Source of the DNA: Blepharisma stoltei
Taxonomy: Eukaryota > Ciliophora > Heterotrichea > Heterotrichida > Blepharismidae
Length of the DNA stretch: 64,000 nt
Direction of reading: 5' to 3'
Assembly: GCA_914767885.1 (NCBI GenBank)
Contig: CAJZBQ010000004.1
Location: 468,501-532,500 of the forward strand
Shown here: positions 10,370-19,571 of the stretch, one piece after another
How the letters are laid out: the number at the start of each line of letters is the position of its first letter
How positions within the stretch are numbered: the stretch's first letter is position 1
Notes under the pieces: model-generated
Database searches by the model: none
Told to the model about the DNA's origin: nothing
What the model saw: only the letters and a program-made list of their open reading frames with translations
Position numbers and translations under genes: made by a program

Positions 10370-11387
10370 ATGGGAGCTTGCTTTGGAAACGCCTCAAAAA
10401 ATTCCAAGCCTCACAAGCCTGATACACCTCGCCCAGTCTCCAACACAACCCCTTCCACAGCTGTAAAAGATATTAAAATCTCTTCCAAAGTTCAAGAGCC
10501 AGACAAAGTCTTGAAAGTTTCCTGTAAAAGTCCACGTTTTGAACTGTCTTTGAGGTATCGACATGAAGTGCCGATATAGCTGATGAGCGATTTTAGATCG
10601 CTCTGAGCTAGGAGTATGCTTAGAAATCCCCTGAGTTGGTTTTTTCAACATAAGTTGACGAACAACTTTGGAGTTGAGAAATATACCTGATACGAGTCAT
10701 TTGTCAACTCCCCGAGCTGGCTCCCCAGTTTTTTATGTAAATACTATGCGGGAGTTCTAAGCATACTCCAAGCCCAAGGCGATATAAAATCGCTCATGGG
10801 CTATATATGATCTAAAAGACCAAATTTCAAAGCTAAGACCCGATATTGATATTTCCGAATATTCTATACACAAAGGACAATTAGAAGTATTGGATCCTAC
10901 AGCCACTTTAAAACAGCTTGGGATTGTCCCTGACGATAAACTTCGGCTTAAAAGGGTAAAAGCAATAGATATCCCAGTAGTTGAGAAGGAAATCATTGGA
11001 GCTCACAACTCAAATGCATCTATTAAATCAAGTAATGGCAAAAGTCATGCGAATGAAAATGAATCGAGTAGTAAAGAAGAAAGAAAATCAGCGAAGGAGC
11101 TGTGGAGAACTGCAATGCCATCTCCACAAGCAAAGCAGCTGATTAAATTTAACCCTTTTGATGTAAGTTCAACCACCAATAACACTCATGATCAGTCTTT
11201 AAAAGAAAGACATTTCCCACAAGCTCAGGCTGGATTTCAGGTCAAACACATTGGAAGCGTCGTTGAATCTGATGAAAGCAACCTTGGAGAGAAAAAAGGT
11301 GTTGAGTCAGGCAGAACTAATAGAAGACGGCCTACAGATCTCTTTAAAGATCTCCAAGGACCGTTTTCATTAATTCGGGATATGTAA
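10370..11387 (+). CDS. N-myristoylation-type protein with ubiquitin-like domain
   Basis: 262 residues after removing the fold-back element 10575-10803. I chose the ATG at 10370 because it gives MGACFGNASKNSK, an N-myristoylation signal with an adjacent palmitoylatable Cys. Residues about 48-118 look like a ubiquitin-like beta-grasp fold (FELSLRYRHEVPIYDLKDQI ... LDPTATLKQLGIVPDDKLRL). The rest is polar and probably disordered (NSNASIKSSNGKSHANENES). The IES lies inside the ubiquitin-like domain, so excision is needed for folding. Specific function unknown; membrane anchoring is inferred. Confidence 0.6.
10575..10803. mobile_element. Fold-back MITE/IES, 229 bp
   Basis: TATAGCTGATGAGCGATTTT at the left mirrors AAAATCGCTCATGGGCTATA at the right, with a further inner inverted pair (GAGTATGCTTAGAA / TTCTAAGCATACTC). 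Excision joins HEVPI to YDLKDQ in frame. Confidence 0.85.
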
Positions 11388-11914
11388 ATCTTACATCAAT
11401 AAGGTAATAGATATGCATTAAGCATAATAATTATATTCTAATTTTGGAATAAATCAATTTAAATAAAAAGAAAGGTTTTGATGCTTATCTAGCAATTTTT
11501 AGATTTATAAACAGATAATTTAAATCGGTGAATAATATTTGGGCAGGAATTGGCATTTAGTATTATAGAAAATATAACTAGTATAAAATGTGGAGATAAG
11601 TGATCCTTCTGACGACGGAATCCTGATGCATATCAGGCATTGTTTTTAGCTGTGATTGTAGAGCAGCTATACTTGGTAACGAGGGAGGTAATTTAGACAC
11701 AAAAACTCAGTCTCCAATTAGAAAGGGACCTCCGTGTAGTACCGCGAAATATCCAGTTAAATAAAGTGAGATTAAATATAAATTATTGGTATTATAATGC
11801 ATATAAAAGTAAACGTATACTATTTCACTCGTGATTAGTTTTTTTAGATACATTTCTGCTAGAATTATTATTTATTACTAAAAGATTATAGCCAATAAAG
11901 CCATTAATTTAAAA
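11388..11914. other. Intergenic region with a GC-richer island
   Basis: Convergent spacer. Most is AT-rich; 11585-11760 is clearly more GC-rich and is listed separately as a possible retroposon copy. No protein gene seen. Confidence 0.5.
11580..11773 (+). mobile_element. Possible short retroposon-like element
   Basis: Begins TAAAATGTGG, close to the TAAAATGGC end of the other copies, and is flanked by a near repeat AAATATAACT / AAATATAAAT. It contains paired segments (CCTGATGCATATCAGG; GGAGGT...ACCTCC), so a structured non-coding RNA is an alternative. Confidence 0.4.
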
Positions 11915-14719
11915 TTAATCTTCTTCTAAAGGCAACGGCACTCCCATATATTGAAACCCTTCCTTAAGCTTATTGATGCATTCATACATATCATCAGCAT
12001 AAAGTTCTCCAATATTCCCTAATCTAAATGAAGGTGCTTTACTGAGTTTTCCAGGATAAATAACAATGTTTCTTTCAGCCAAATAGTCATATAAAACTTT
12101 GAAATTGAACTTAGGATGTGAAGGCTGCATAAAGGTTGTGATGCAAACCCCTTGATTCTCTGGTTCCACATATAGCTTAAATCCAAGCTTTCTCATTTCT
12201 TCACTTAACTCTTCTCTTCGTGAGCGAACAAAAAAAATTTGGTTCGCTCACGGCTCATGGAGGAGGCCAATTTGTTTTTTAAAATTTATATATAGTTCCA
12301 ATCTGCGAAAATTGGAAGAAAATATTTATTTGATTGCAAAATTTAAGTTTTAAAATGCAATTTGCTCAAAATTAACAAAAATTAACTAGAGATTTCATTA
12401 TATTAATTATCGCTTATACATTAAAATTTATTTTCATAAAAAATTTTGTTCGCTCATGGAATATGGGTTTTTAGGCAAAAATTAGGGATTTTTCCAATAA
12501 TTTTGTTCACTCACGAAGGGGGAGTAAGATTCTTTGGTTATTTCTATATCTTTCACCTCTGGCCTTAACTCCTCCTTCAGCTTCGTGTTCTACCAAGGCT
12601 TGATGGAATGCTGCCATAACATGAGTTGGAGGTGTAAATCTGAATTGTCCTGGGTTGCCTAATTGATAGTCCCATTGCTCATAGAGATCTAGACCTAATG
12701 ATCTTGAATTTCCTTGGCATTGCATTAAATTGCTAACTCAATCAAGCCGATTCTTGCAATGAAGGATTATGACTAAAAAATTTGTAAAAAAGTATATTTT
12801 TATAAATTGAAAAATTGTTTTATTTAAATATTTTAGTCTCTAGCTACAAAAGGCCGAGGATGCAATATATTTTATAATATACTATAAATCATATTATTAT
12901 TGAGTATGGGAAATTATACTCCCATATCTCTAAAGCTGATTATTTATCAAAAAGTGTCAATTGATTTGAGGCCTCACATTATCTTTATGAAAGTTAATCT
13001 TTCGAGTATGGAAATTGATTTTACCAATACTTTAGGAATTTTCAATGTTGTCCTTTATCAAGGATGGGGGGAGTAAGTTTAGCAATTACAAAGGCGAAGC
13101 CTGGAATTCCTTGTATCATCTTGTTAGAAGAACTGATAAGATAGTTGACATGAGCTTCATATAAATCAAGGTGAACAGCTCCAAAGCTACTCATACCATC
13201 AACAATGTATATCAAATTAGGGTTGTGCTCATGAACGACCTTTCCTATTTCCAAGGTAATTAAATAAATTAAAATTTATGTTGATCATAAACGCTAAACC
13301 CACCTTGAATCCAAGGGACCAGCTCCCTAGAGCGCAGTCAAGCCTGCCGAGTGCACCAAGACTATGCAGTAGACAAAACCCGTATCTTCACACGACGACT
13401 ATTTCATAACGACTTTTTTTTGGCCTATTTTTTTTTGGCCTATTTTTTTTAGCCTTTTTTTTGACATTTTTTTAACTATTTTTTACTAATATTTGGCATA
13501 ATTCCATACTAATTGTTTTAATCTAATTTTTAATGTGTTTTAAACGATTTAACCAACAAAAAATACACCCTTAACAGATTTCTTACTCCATGAATACTAA
13601 TTCATTGCTTTTAAAATTTCGAGAATTTTAGATTTAATTAGGAGTTTTTCACTTAATTTACTCAATATTAATCGCGTAAGGAAAGTTCTCTGTTTCTCAA
13701 TAAGGTTTTAGTCCTCTCAGCAGCTTCATGAATGAGACTAAGCCAAAAAAAAAATAGGCCAAAAAAAATAGGCCAAAAAAACATAGGCCAAAAAAAAAAT
13801 ATGCCAAAAACAATAGGCCAAAAAAAATAGGCCAAAAAATAATAGGCCAAAAAAAATAGGCCAAAAAAAAATAGGTGCTATGAAATAGTCGTCGTGTGAA
13901 GGAACCGACAAAACCTGTCTAGCACGTCTGGCAGGGTAGGAAACTTTTGGGGAGAACAAAACTTCCGTCTTCGGCAATGCATCCCCAAATCTGAAGGCCT
14001 AATTCAAAAAGGGACAGAAGCCTTGCTTTCAGCTATATCAGGATGGGTCCTACATTCTTCATAGGAGCGCGCGTCTCGGAGTCCAATTTTCGTCAAATTC
14101 ATCATTTTATCTCTAATTTCCAAGCAAGGGTTGAGAATTCCAGTGGTAGTTTCTGAATGAACAGCTGATACATGTGAAATTTGATGATGCTCTATGAGTT
14201 GTCTTTTAACGTCATTTGGATTAACTATTTCAGAGTCTGCGTACCTAACCCAGAGTCATTTACATTAAATTTATTTAATATATAAGTATTTTATTAAAAT
14301 GATTTTTTATTTATTTTCTTAAATAATGTAAGAACAATATGTGGGATCCCCAACACCTCACAAATTTTAACTTGCCTTTCACCATATGCACCATTGGCAA
14401 TGATGAGCATTCGTTTTGATTTGTCACCTGGATCAAGACGTGGGAAGCAGGTTCCCAAGCATGCTTCAACAGCAAAAGTACCGCTTCCTTGCACTAGAAC
14501 GGCTGCATAGTCTTTAGGCTTAGCGTCAGCAGTTTTCAGGAGTCTGACCTTAATATCTTCCACAATTTTGCCAAAGTCAGGATCGCGTGAACCAAAGTCA
14601 TACATCATGGCTTCTTTCACTGTAGTGGTGGTATTTAGTGGTCCTGGAGTGAAAAGCTTTACTTGTGGTTTGTGAGTGACACCAAATAATCGGTAAAGAT
14701 TAGCCGCTCTTCTGAACAT
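11915..14719 (-). CDS. phnW: 2-aminoethylphosphonate-pyruvate transaminase
   Basis: PLP-dependent class V aminotransferase interconverting 2-aminoethylphosphonate (ciliatine) plus pyruvate with phosphonoacetaldehyde plus alanine. After removing four insertions, 1194 nt (397 residues) remain. Family signatures in order: LFTPGPLNTTTTVKEAM, VLVQGSGTFAVEA, HSETTTGILNP, IVDGMSSFGAVHLDL, the PLP lysine in SSSNKMIQGIPGFAFVIAK, RFTPPTHVMAAF, and VIYPGKLSKAPSFRLGNIG. Insertions: IES 12206-12524, IES 12734-13073, a retroposon at 13256-14115 carrying a nested element, and an 83-bp IES at 14246-14328. The N-terminus (MFRRAANLYRLFG) could be a mitochondrial presequence. Stop TAA. Confidence 0.92.
12206..12524. 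mobile_element. Family 1 MITE/IES in phnW
   Basis: Ends CTCTTCTCTTCGTGAGCGAA and TTCACTCACGAAGGGGGAG with TA at each border; an inner inverted copy of the end follows at once on the left. Excision joins NNQRI to LSEEMRKLGF in frame. Confidence 0.85.
12734..13073. mobile_element. Family 3 MITE/IES in phnW
   Basis: Right end reads CTCCCCCCATCCTTGAT on the coding strand, matching the element at 23063. TA borders. Excision joins FVIAK to LSNLMQCQGNSRS in frame. Confidence 0.8.
13256..14115 (-). mobile_element. Retroposon-like element in phnW, carrying a nested element
   Basis: Flanked by the 9-bp repeat ATTTCCAAG (13247-13255 and 14116-14124). The right border reads ATCATTTTATCT, the family's conserved end in minus orientation; the left border is AT-rich tail. 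Removing the element and one repeat joins LNPCLE to IGKVVHE, matching PhnW proteins. The TA dinucleotides beside the repeat would shift the frame if used. Confidence 0.75.
13384..13906. mobile_element. Nested long-inverted-repeat element with poly-T/GGCC arms
   Basis: Inverted ends CTTCACACGACGACTATTTC / GAAATAGTCGTCGTGTGAAG. The right arm holds about eight copies of an AGGCCAAAAAAAAT-like unit and the left arm two or three of the complement. Flanked by GACAAAACC(C/T)GT (13372-13383, 13907-13918). The roughly 12-bp duplication is unlike the TA of the other MITEs. Confidence 0.7.
14246..14328. mobile_element. Short 83-bp IES in phnW
   Basis: TA-flanked, AT-rich, no recognisable MITE. Excision joins HIVL to RYADSEIV in frame. 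It matches the short, non-repetitive IES class known from Blepharisma. Confidence 0.75.
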
Positions 14720-14797
14720 TTTTTATAATAACTATTGTTTTACTTTTCATACTGAGCCTAAACTTTTAAAAAATTAGATTGAGAGAATCACAAGCCT

Positions 14798-15357
14798 GAA
14801 TTAATTAATTACTTATATAGAACTCCACTGTAATTCCAGAAGAACTACCTTAGCCCATTAAGCTCCACTCGATTGCTCGCAAAAAATCGAAACAAGAACT
14901 TAAAAGTCTCGATCCTACAGACAAGGGCCTGCACTCGCTACCTGTAGTTGGATGAGTTGTGCCACCGTGCCGTACGTCAACAGAGGTTTCCTTTTCCGAA
15001 AATACCAAAAATAAATTTTCTGGTCAGGTTGTCTGCCAAAATGAAAATCCAAATCCTGGGACGCAACGCCAAGTATCGCTCTGGAAAAGAGCCCGAAGGA
15101 CCAAGTAGTACTCCTTGGTGTCGCTGGGTCAGCCCTTTCCAACTCTGAATCCCATTCCCCTGAGGCAAAAAAGTTGACCTGGAATGAGCTGCAGTTGACC
15201 AAATTCAGCATTGCGCCCCACCAAACCAAGTAAAGCCTGGCCGTATATACACCCCGAGCTCCAATTTCCCTTCCACAAGGTCCCCGCAGCCCTGTTGGAC
15301 TACGGGTACAAGTGTTGAGAAAAAGGGCTGGTTCGCAGTCGCCATTTTAATGTATAT
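14798..15357 (-). mobile_element. Retroposon-like element, intergenic
   Basis: Perfect 13-bp duplication GAATCACAAGCCT at 14785-14797 and 15358-15370. Right end CGCCATTTTAATGTATAT is the conserved end in minus orientation. Body of 560 bp is much more GC-rich than its surroundings and shares blocks with the copy at 39450 (CTTCCACAAGGTCCCC). Confidence 0.9.
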
Positions 15358-15507
15358 GAATCACAAGCCTTCAATTGTGAAGTATTAAGATAAAATATTT
15401 TATTAACTTTGATAATAAAGAGAAGAAAGATTGCAACATTTATTCACCAAATCCTTAAATGCATTTCCAGTCAGAATTATAAAAATTTAGCGAAATTAAT
15501 TATAAGA

Positions 15508-16468
15508 ATGGATAATCTAGATTTCGATAAGCAAGCAGATGAACTTGTAGAGAAAGCTATGCAATATCCAGGACTTCAGATAATACGATGTTACCCATTC
15601 CTTAAATTATACCTTTTTTCAGAGAATAATATTGAGTGAGAAATTGTTATTTACTATCATATTGGATATAGAGTTCCTGTTATGTATTTTAGATGCCGAA
15701 ACCTAATTCTAGCATTTTATGAAGTAATGGATCAAATAAAACAGTTCAAAGAATTTATTACTCCTGAAGAGCTTCCTACCACAGGGCAGCCTTTTTATGT
15801 TCTTCATCCTTGCAGGTCTAAAGAACTGCTTGATATTTCAGGAAGCCTTTTATCTTGATTAAGCATTACTTTACAAGCAATTGGTGTCTCTCTCCCACTT
15901 ACCACCTCCTCTGAGAGAAATTATTTTGTTCGATTAAATAAAAGGGTTAATTTTTTTATATTAAAAATAATAGCAAAATGATTTAAGCTGCTAAAATTGA
16001 AAATCAAAAATTAATCTGCATTGCATTAGTGGTTATCATTATTATAATGGTTCAGTTACAATTATTAATTTGACGATTTTTTAACAAATTCGCGATTTTT
16101 TTCTGTTTATTATTTTGAATCCAATATAGTTTTTTCTTCATCATCATCTCAAATCTCTAGCTATACAGCACAATTTCTGTTAAACTCACTCTTTTAAGAT
16201 CCTCATTCATTATCTCACTTAGAAAATCAATAATTTCTGCTCTACTTTTTTGATACATACAGCACTCTTCATTTCAAAAATTAATTTAACTAGTAAAATT
16301 TATGTTTTAAATGTAAGCTATTTAAAAGTTCAACATAATTAGATAGAGATTTCATATAATAATTATTTATTATATATATATAAATATTTTTTTTCATAAA
16401 GCCTCATATATTTAAAAAATTTTTGTTCGCCCGCGGAGGGAGGAGGAGCTAGCATATATATTCAATAA
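15508..16468 (+). CDS. ATG10: ATG10, E2-like enzyme for ATG12 conjugation
   Basis: Ubiquitin-like conjugating enzyme that transfers ATG12 to ATG5 in autophagosome formation. After removal of the IES 15900-16449 it is 136 residues. Family signatures: EIVIYYHIGYRVPVMYFRC, then GQPFYVLHPCRSKELL with the catalytic Cys in HPC, and SWLSITLQAIGVSLPL. The IES falls just before the end; excision gives SLPLSIYIQ and TAA, whereas reading into it would add an unrelated tail. Two TGA codons (near 15638 and 15856) read as Trp; the second matches the conserved SWLS. ATG at 15508 is the first in frame. Confidence 0.88.
15900..16449. mobile_element. Family 1 MITE/IES, 550 bp
   Basis: Left end CCACCTCCTCTGAGAG, right end CGCGGAGGGAGGAGGAG, TA borders. 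Longer than the usual 270-390 bp, with internal AT-rich material. Excision restores the ATG10 C-terminus. Confidence 0.75.
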
Positions 16469-16801
16469 ATTTTTAATCAATCTATTTATATTGTTTCCTA
16501 AATTAACAGTTTTAGTTTATATGAAAATATTTAGTAAAGAGGACTTAATTAGAATTTGAATTATAAGTGTCGGAAATTGATTAAATATCTATATTATAAA
16601 TTTATTTGGTAAAAAATCTGTTAAATTTCCAGTAATTATTATAATTATTGTAAGAATTATATGAATTCCAAAGGCTTTTACTATATATTGCTAGTTCCAA
16701 AAATGATTATTTATTTTATCCATAGTGATCTTCCAATTTTGCTATAAATTTAATTTATCAGATCTCGACTTATAGCAAAAAAATTATTAGTAAAATTTGA
16801 T
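16469..16801. other. AT-rich intergenic region
   Basis: 333 nt with no supported gene; one 57-codon open frame exists only because TGA is sense. Confidence 0.5.
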
Positions 16802-19541
16802 ATGGATTTACGTGAATATTCTGAGCAAACAGAAGAGCAACTAAAAGTAGTAGAAAGTGAGTGTCTTCAAGATATGGCTACTTGTCAGGAAGAATTAGCA
16901 GAGCTTTATATGACAGTGAGAGATTCAAATAAAATTATCAAAAATATCGAATCCCATCTAGTTCAATTCCAGTCAGATCTGAAAAATGTTGGCTTGGAAA
17001 TTAAAACGCTTCAAGATCAATCACTTTCAATGAATGTTTCGCTCTCAAATAGAAGACATTTAGAAGACAAGCTAGGAAACTTTTTGAAACAAATTACACT
17101 TACGCCTGATTTAATTCATAATATTTGCAAGCGGGATGTAGATGAAGGATTTTTAGTATATATAAATCAACTGAGAGAGAAGATGAGGTTTTTTAGGACT
17201 CAAGGCAATATTATTATTGAAGGCAATGAAGTTGCAGCTGTATCAATGCAAGAGGTTTGACCTTACCTAAAGCGACTCAATATGAAAGCAGCATACAAAG
17301 TCCGACAATTCTTAATAAATCACATTCAGTCATTATTAAAGCCAAAAACAAATGTCCAGCTAATGCAAGAAACTGTATTGATCCGCTACAAAGACATGCT
17401 CCTATATTTACGAGAAAATTCCCAAGAAACCTTTGTAGAGATCTGCATGAACTATACAGAGATAATGAGTCAAATCTATTTGGACCACTTCAAAGTGTAC
17501 ATGTCAAGCATTAAAAAGCTTATAAGAGACGACTGTGATAAGCGTGATGTTGTAACATGGCAAGGTATGGGAACTGATATAAGCTATGTTCAAGGCTTTG
17601 ATCTAAAAGACAGACACCAGCTTCTAGACCAAATTGAAACACTTGATCCTATAATCTGCCATGTAGCCAGAAAAACTCATCAAAAATTTTTTATAGAAAG
17701 AGTGTTTCAAAGTATTAGTAGACTTCTGGTAGACACTTGCACTTTTTGCTTCTTATTTGTCCTAGAATTTTTTTATGTCAGATTTGATCAATACGAGCCT
17801 GTTTTCGGAGAAATTTTTTCAAAAACTCAGCAGCATTTGATTGATAATTTAGCTACAATTTTTGGGACGACTTATGATACTCTTGCCTTGCTTTTGGTTT
17901 TGAAGATAAATACTGTATTTCAGCAAACTATGGAAAAGCGTGGAATGCTTTTTATGAATCCTTATTTTGAGAAAGTCAGAATCATAACGTGGCCAAGACT
18001 TCAAGTTCTATTAGATAATAATTTGAGAGAAATGGATACAGCGAATTATCTCCATACATCAGATATCGCTTATCATCCAGTTACAAGCTTAACTTAACTT
18101 AACTTATTAACCATGACGTTTAACGTCTCCTACGGGGTTGCTCTTCCAGGACTACCACCACGCTCTCGTCGCTCGGGGCCCACCAGTTGCTGGGACAGCT
18201 GGCTTTGATCTCCAACGTGCGCCTCCTGCGCGATGTTCCGGCTTCGATAGCTCATGAATGAGCTACTTTCTCTGTAACGAAGGTTGCCTGCTAGGAAATT
18301 CCAAAAAATGGAATTTCTGGCCGACTTTCGGCAAAAAGGAAAACTTGTAGCCCGGGGCGAAACTCCCGGTTTCTCGCTAGGGACTTGCCCGAATGGCCTA
18401 GGAATTACCATTAGGCACTGCTGGGCTTCCCCTTTCCAACTCCAAGCCTCCTTTTCCTTCGAGGTAAAATCCTAACCTGAGAACGGACTAGGATCAGGCT
18501 CTGTACACTGCCAGAATTGCTTACCTGATATTGCTGTCCATCTCTAGCTAGGCAAAACCTTGCCGGATATAATTAAATAGGGCTCGAAACTGTCTGGCCG
18601 AGAGGCCAGACTCAAGTTGAGACGCCATATTTAATTATCCATCCAGTTACAAGCAGATTTGCACAATTTATTACGTCTTTGCATAAAATATCGCCAGAAG
18701 ACAGTATGTTTATCCACAGGCTAAGTTTATTCAGACAATCATTCATTGGATTATTGAAAAAAATAGCTAAAGATATAAGAGATGAAAAAAATAGAGCTGT
18801 TTTCATAATAAATAATCTGGATTATTTGATGGAAGAATTTCATGAACAGAAAGTTACTATATCACAAGAATTTGGACAATTAGAAGCAGACCTAACTGCT
18901 ATGACGGAAAATTTCATAGATATGCAAATCAAAGAACTCTTTCCAGCTTTCGTAAAGCTCCTACTACCCCTCTATGAGCGAACAAAAACATTTTGTTTGG
19001 AGGGCTGTAATTTTTAGTCAATTTTTTTTTGGAAATTTCAAAAATCCTAATTCGCAAAATTGGAAAGGATATATTTATTTAATTTATAAAATTTATGTTT
19101 TAAATGCAAGCTGTTTGAAATTAAACAGAATTAGCTAGATATTTCATTATATTAATTGTCACTTATATATCAAAATTTTTATATATTAAAATAATTTTTT
19201 TCGCTCGCGGAGGTGGGTTTTTGGGCAGAATATAGGTATTTTTCTAATAATTTGTTAGTTCTTGGATGGGGGAGTTGGAAACTCCTAATCCATCTTCTGG
19301 CGATATCGATCTCTTTTTGCACGATTTTAATGTGAATTGAAAGAAAGGTCTTCAAATCATAGAAGAAGCAGTCAAAAATCTGTTTTCAGGAGTAGAAACA
19401 CAAAAAGATATCTTAAAGAGAACTTATACAAAATTTTTAATGAAATACACTGACTTTGTTGAGCTCGTAAAGAAAAACCATCCTCACCTGACAAAATCAT
19501 TAGTTTCACTACAAGTAATTATGGCAGAAATCCAGCATTAA
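16802..19541 (+). CDS. VPS52: VPS52, GARP/EARP tethering complex subunit
   Basis: Subunit of the tether for endosome-to-Golgi (GARP) and recycling (EARP) vesicles. The protein is alpha-helical with an N-terminal coiled coil (EQTEEQLKVVESECLQDM...), a Vps52 core (NRRHLEDKLGNFLKQITLTPDLI, KVRQFLINHIQSLL, TNVQLMQETVLIRYK), and a C-terminal region ending NWKKGLQIIEEAVKNLF. TGA at 17257 reads as Trp. A retroposon at 18089-18639 splits HPVTS/RFAQF and is cleanly removable. A family 1 MITE near 18961-19274 splits the C-terminus; the frame closes there only if excision is not exactly TA to TA. Stop TAA. Confidence 0.85.
18089..18639 (-). mobile_element. Retroposon-like element in VPS52
   Basis: Perfect 15-bp duplication CATCCAGTTACAAGC (18074-18088, 18640-18654). 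Left border is TTAACTTAACTTAACTTATT, a repeat tail; right border GACGCCATATTTAATTAT is the conserved end. Body 551 bp, closely related to the copy at 20972 (shared CGGCCAGAAATTCC-like and GGCAAGGTTTTGCC blocks). Removal restores VPS52. Confidence 0.93.
18961..19274. mobile_element. Family 1 MITE in VPS52 with an unclear border
   Basis: Left end CTACCCCTCTATGAGCGAAC; right end GATGGGGGAG. No matching TA at the right border (GAGTTGG). Frame is restored by removing 314 nt, not by any TA-to-TA join I could find. Confidence 0.65.
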
Positions 19542-19571
19542 TTATAAAAATAATTGGATTAAAACAAATTA

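Noticed and set aside
13740-13880. Repeated AGGCCAAAAAAAAT units as a CRISPR-like array
   Set aside because: No unique spacers; the units are tandem, form one arm of an inverted-repeat element, and the host is a eukaryote.
15330-15350. GGTTCGCAGTC as a Pol III B box defining the retroposon family
   Set aside because: Not conserved in other copies; the B-box-like sequence appears only here.
16521-16694. 57-codon open frame in AT-rich DNA starting MKIFSKEDLIRI
   Set aside because: Open only because TGA is sense; composition is Ile/Lys-rich as expected by chance and no family is recognised.
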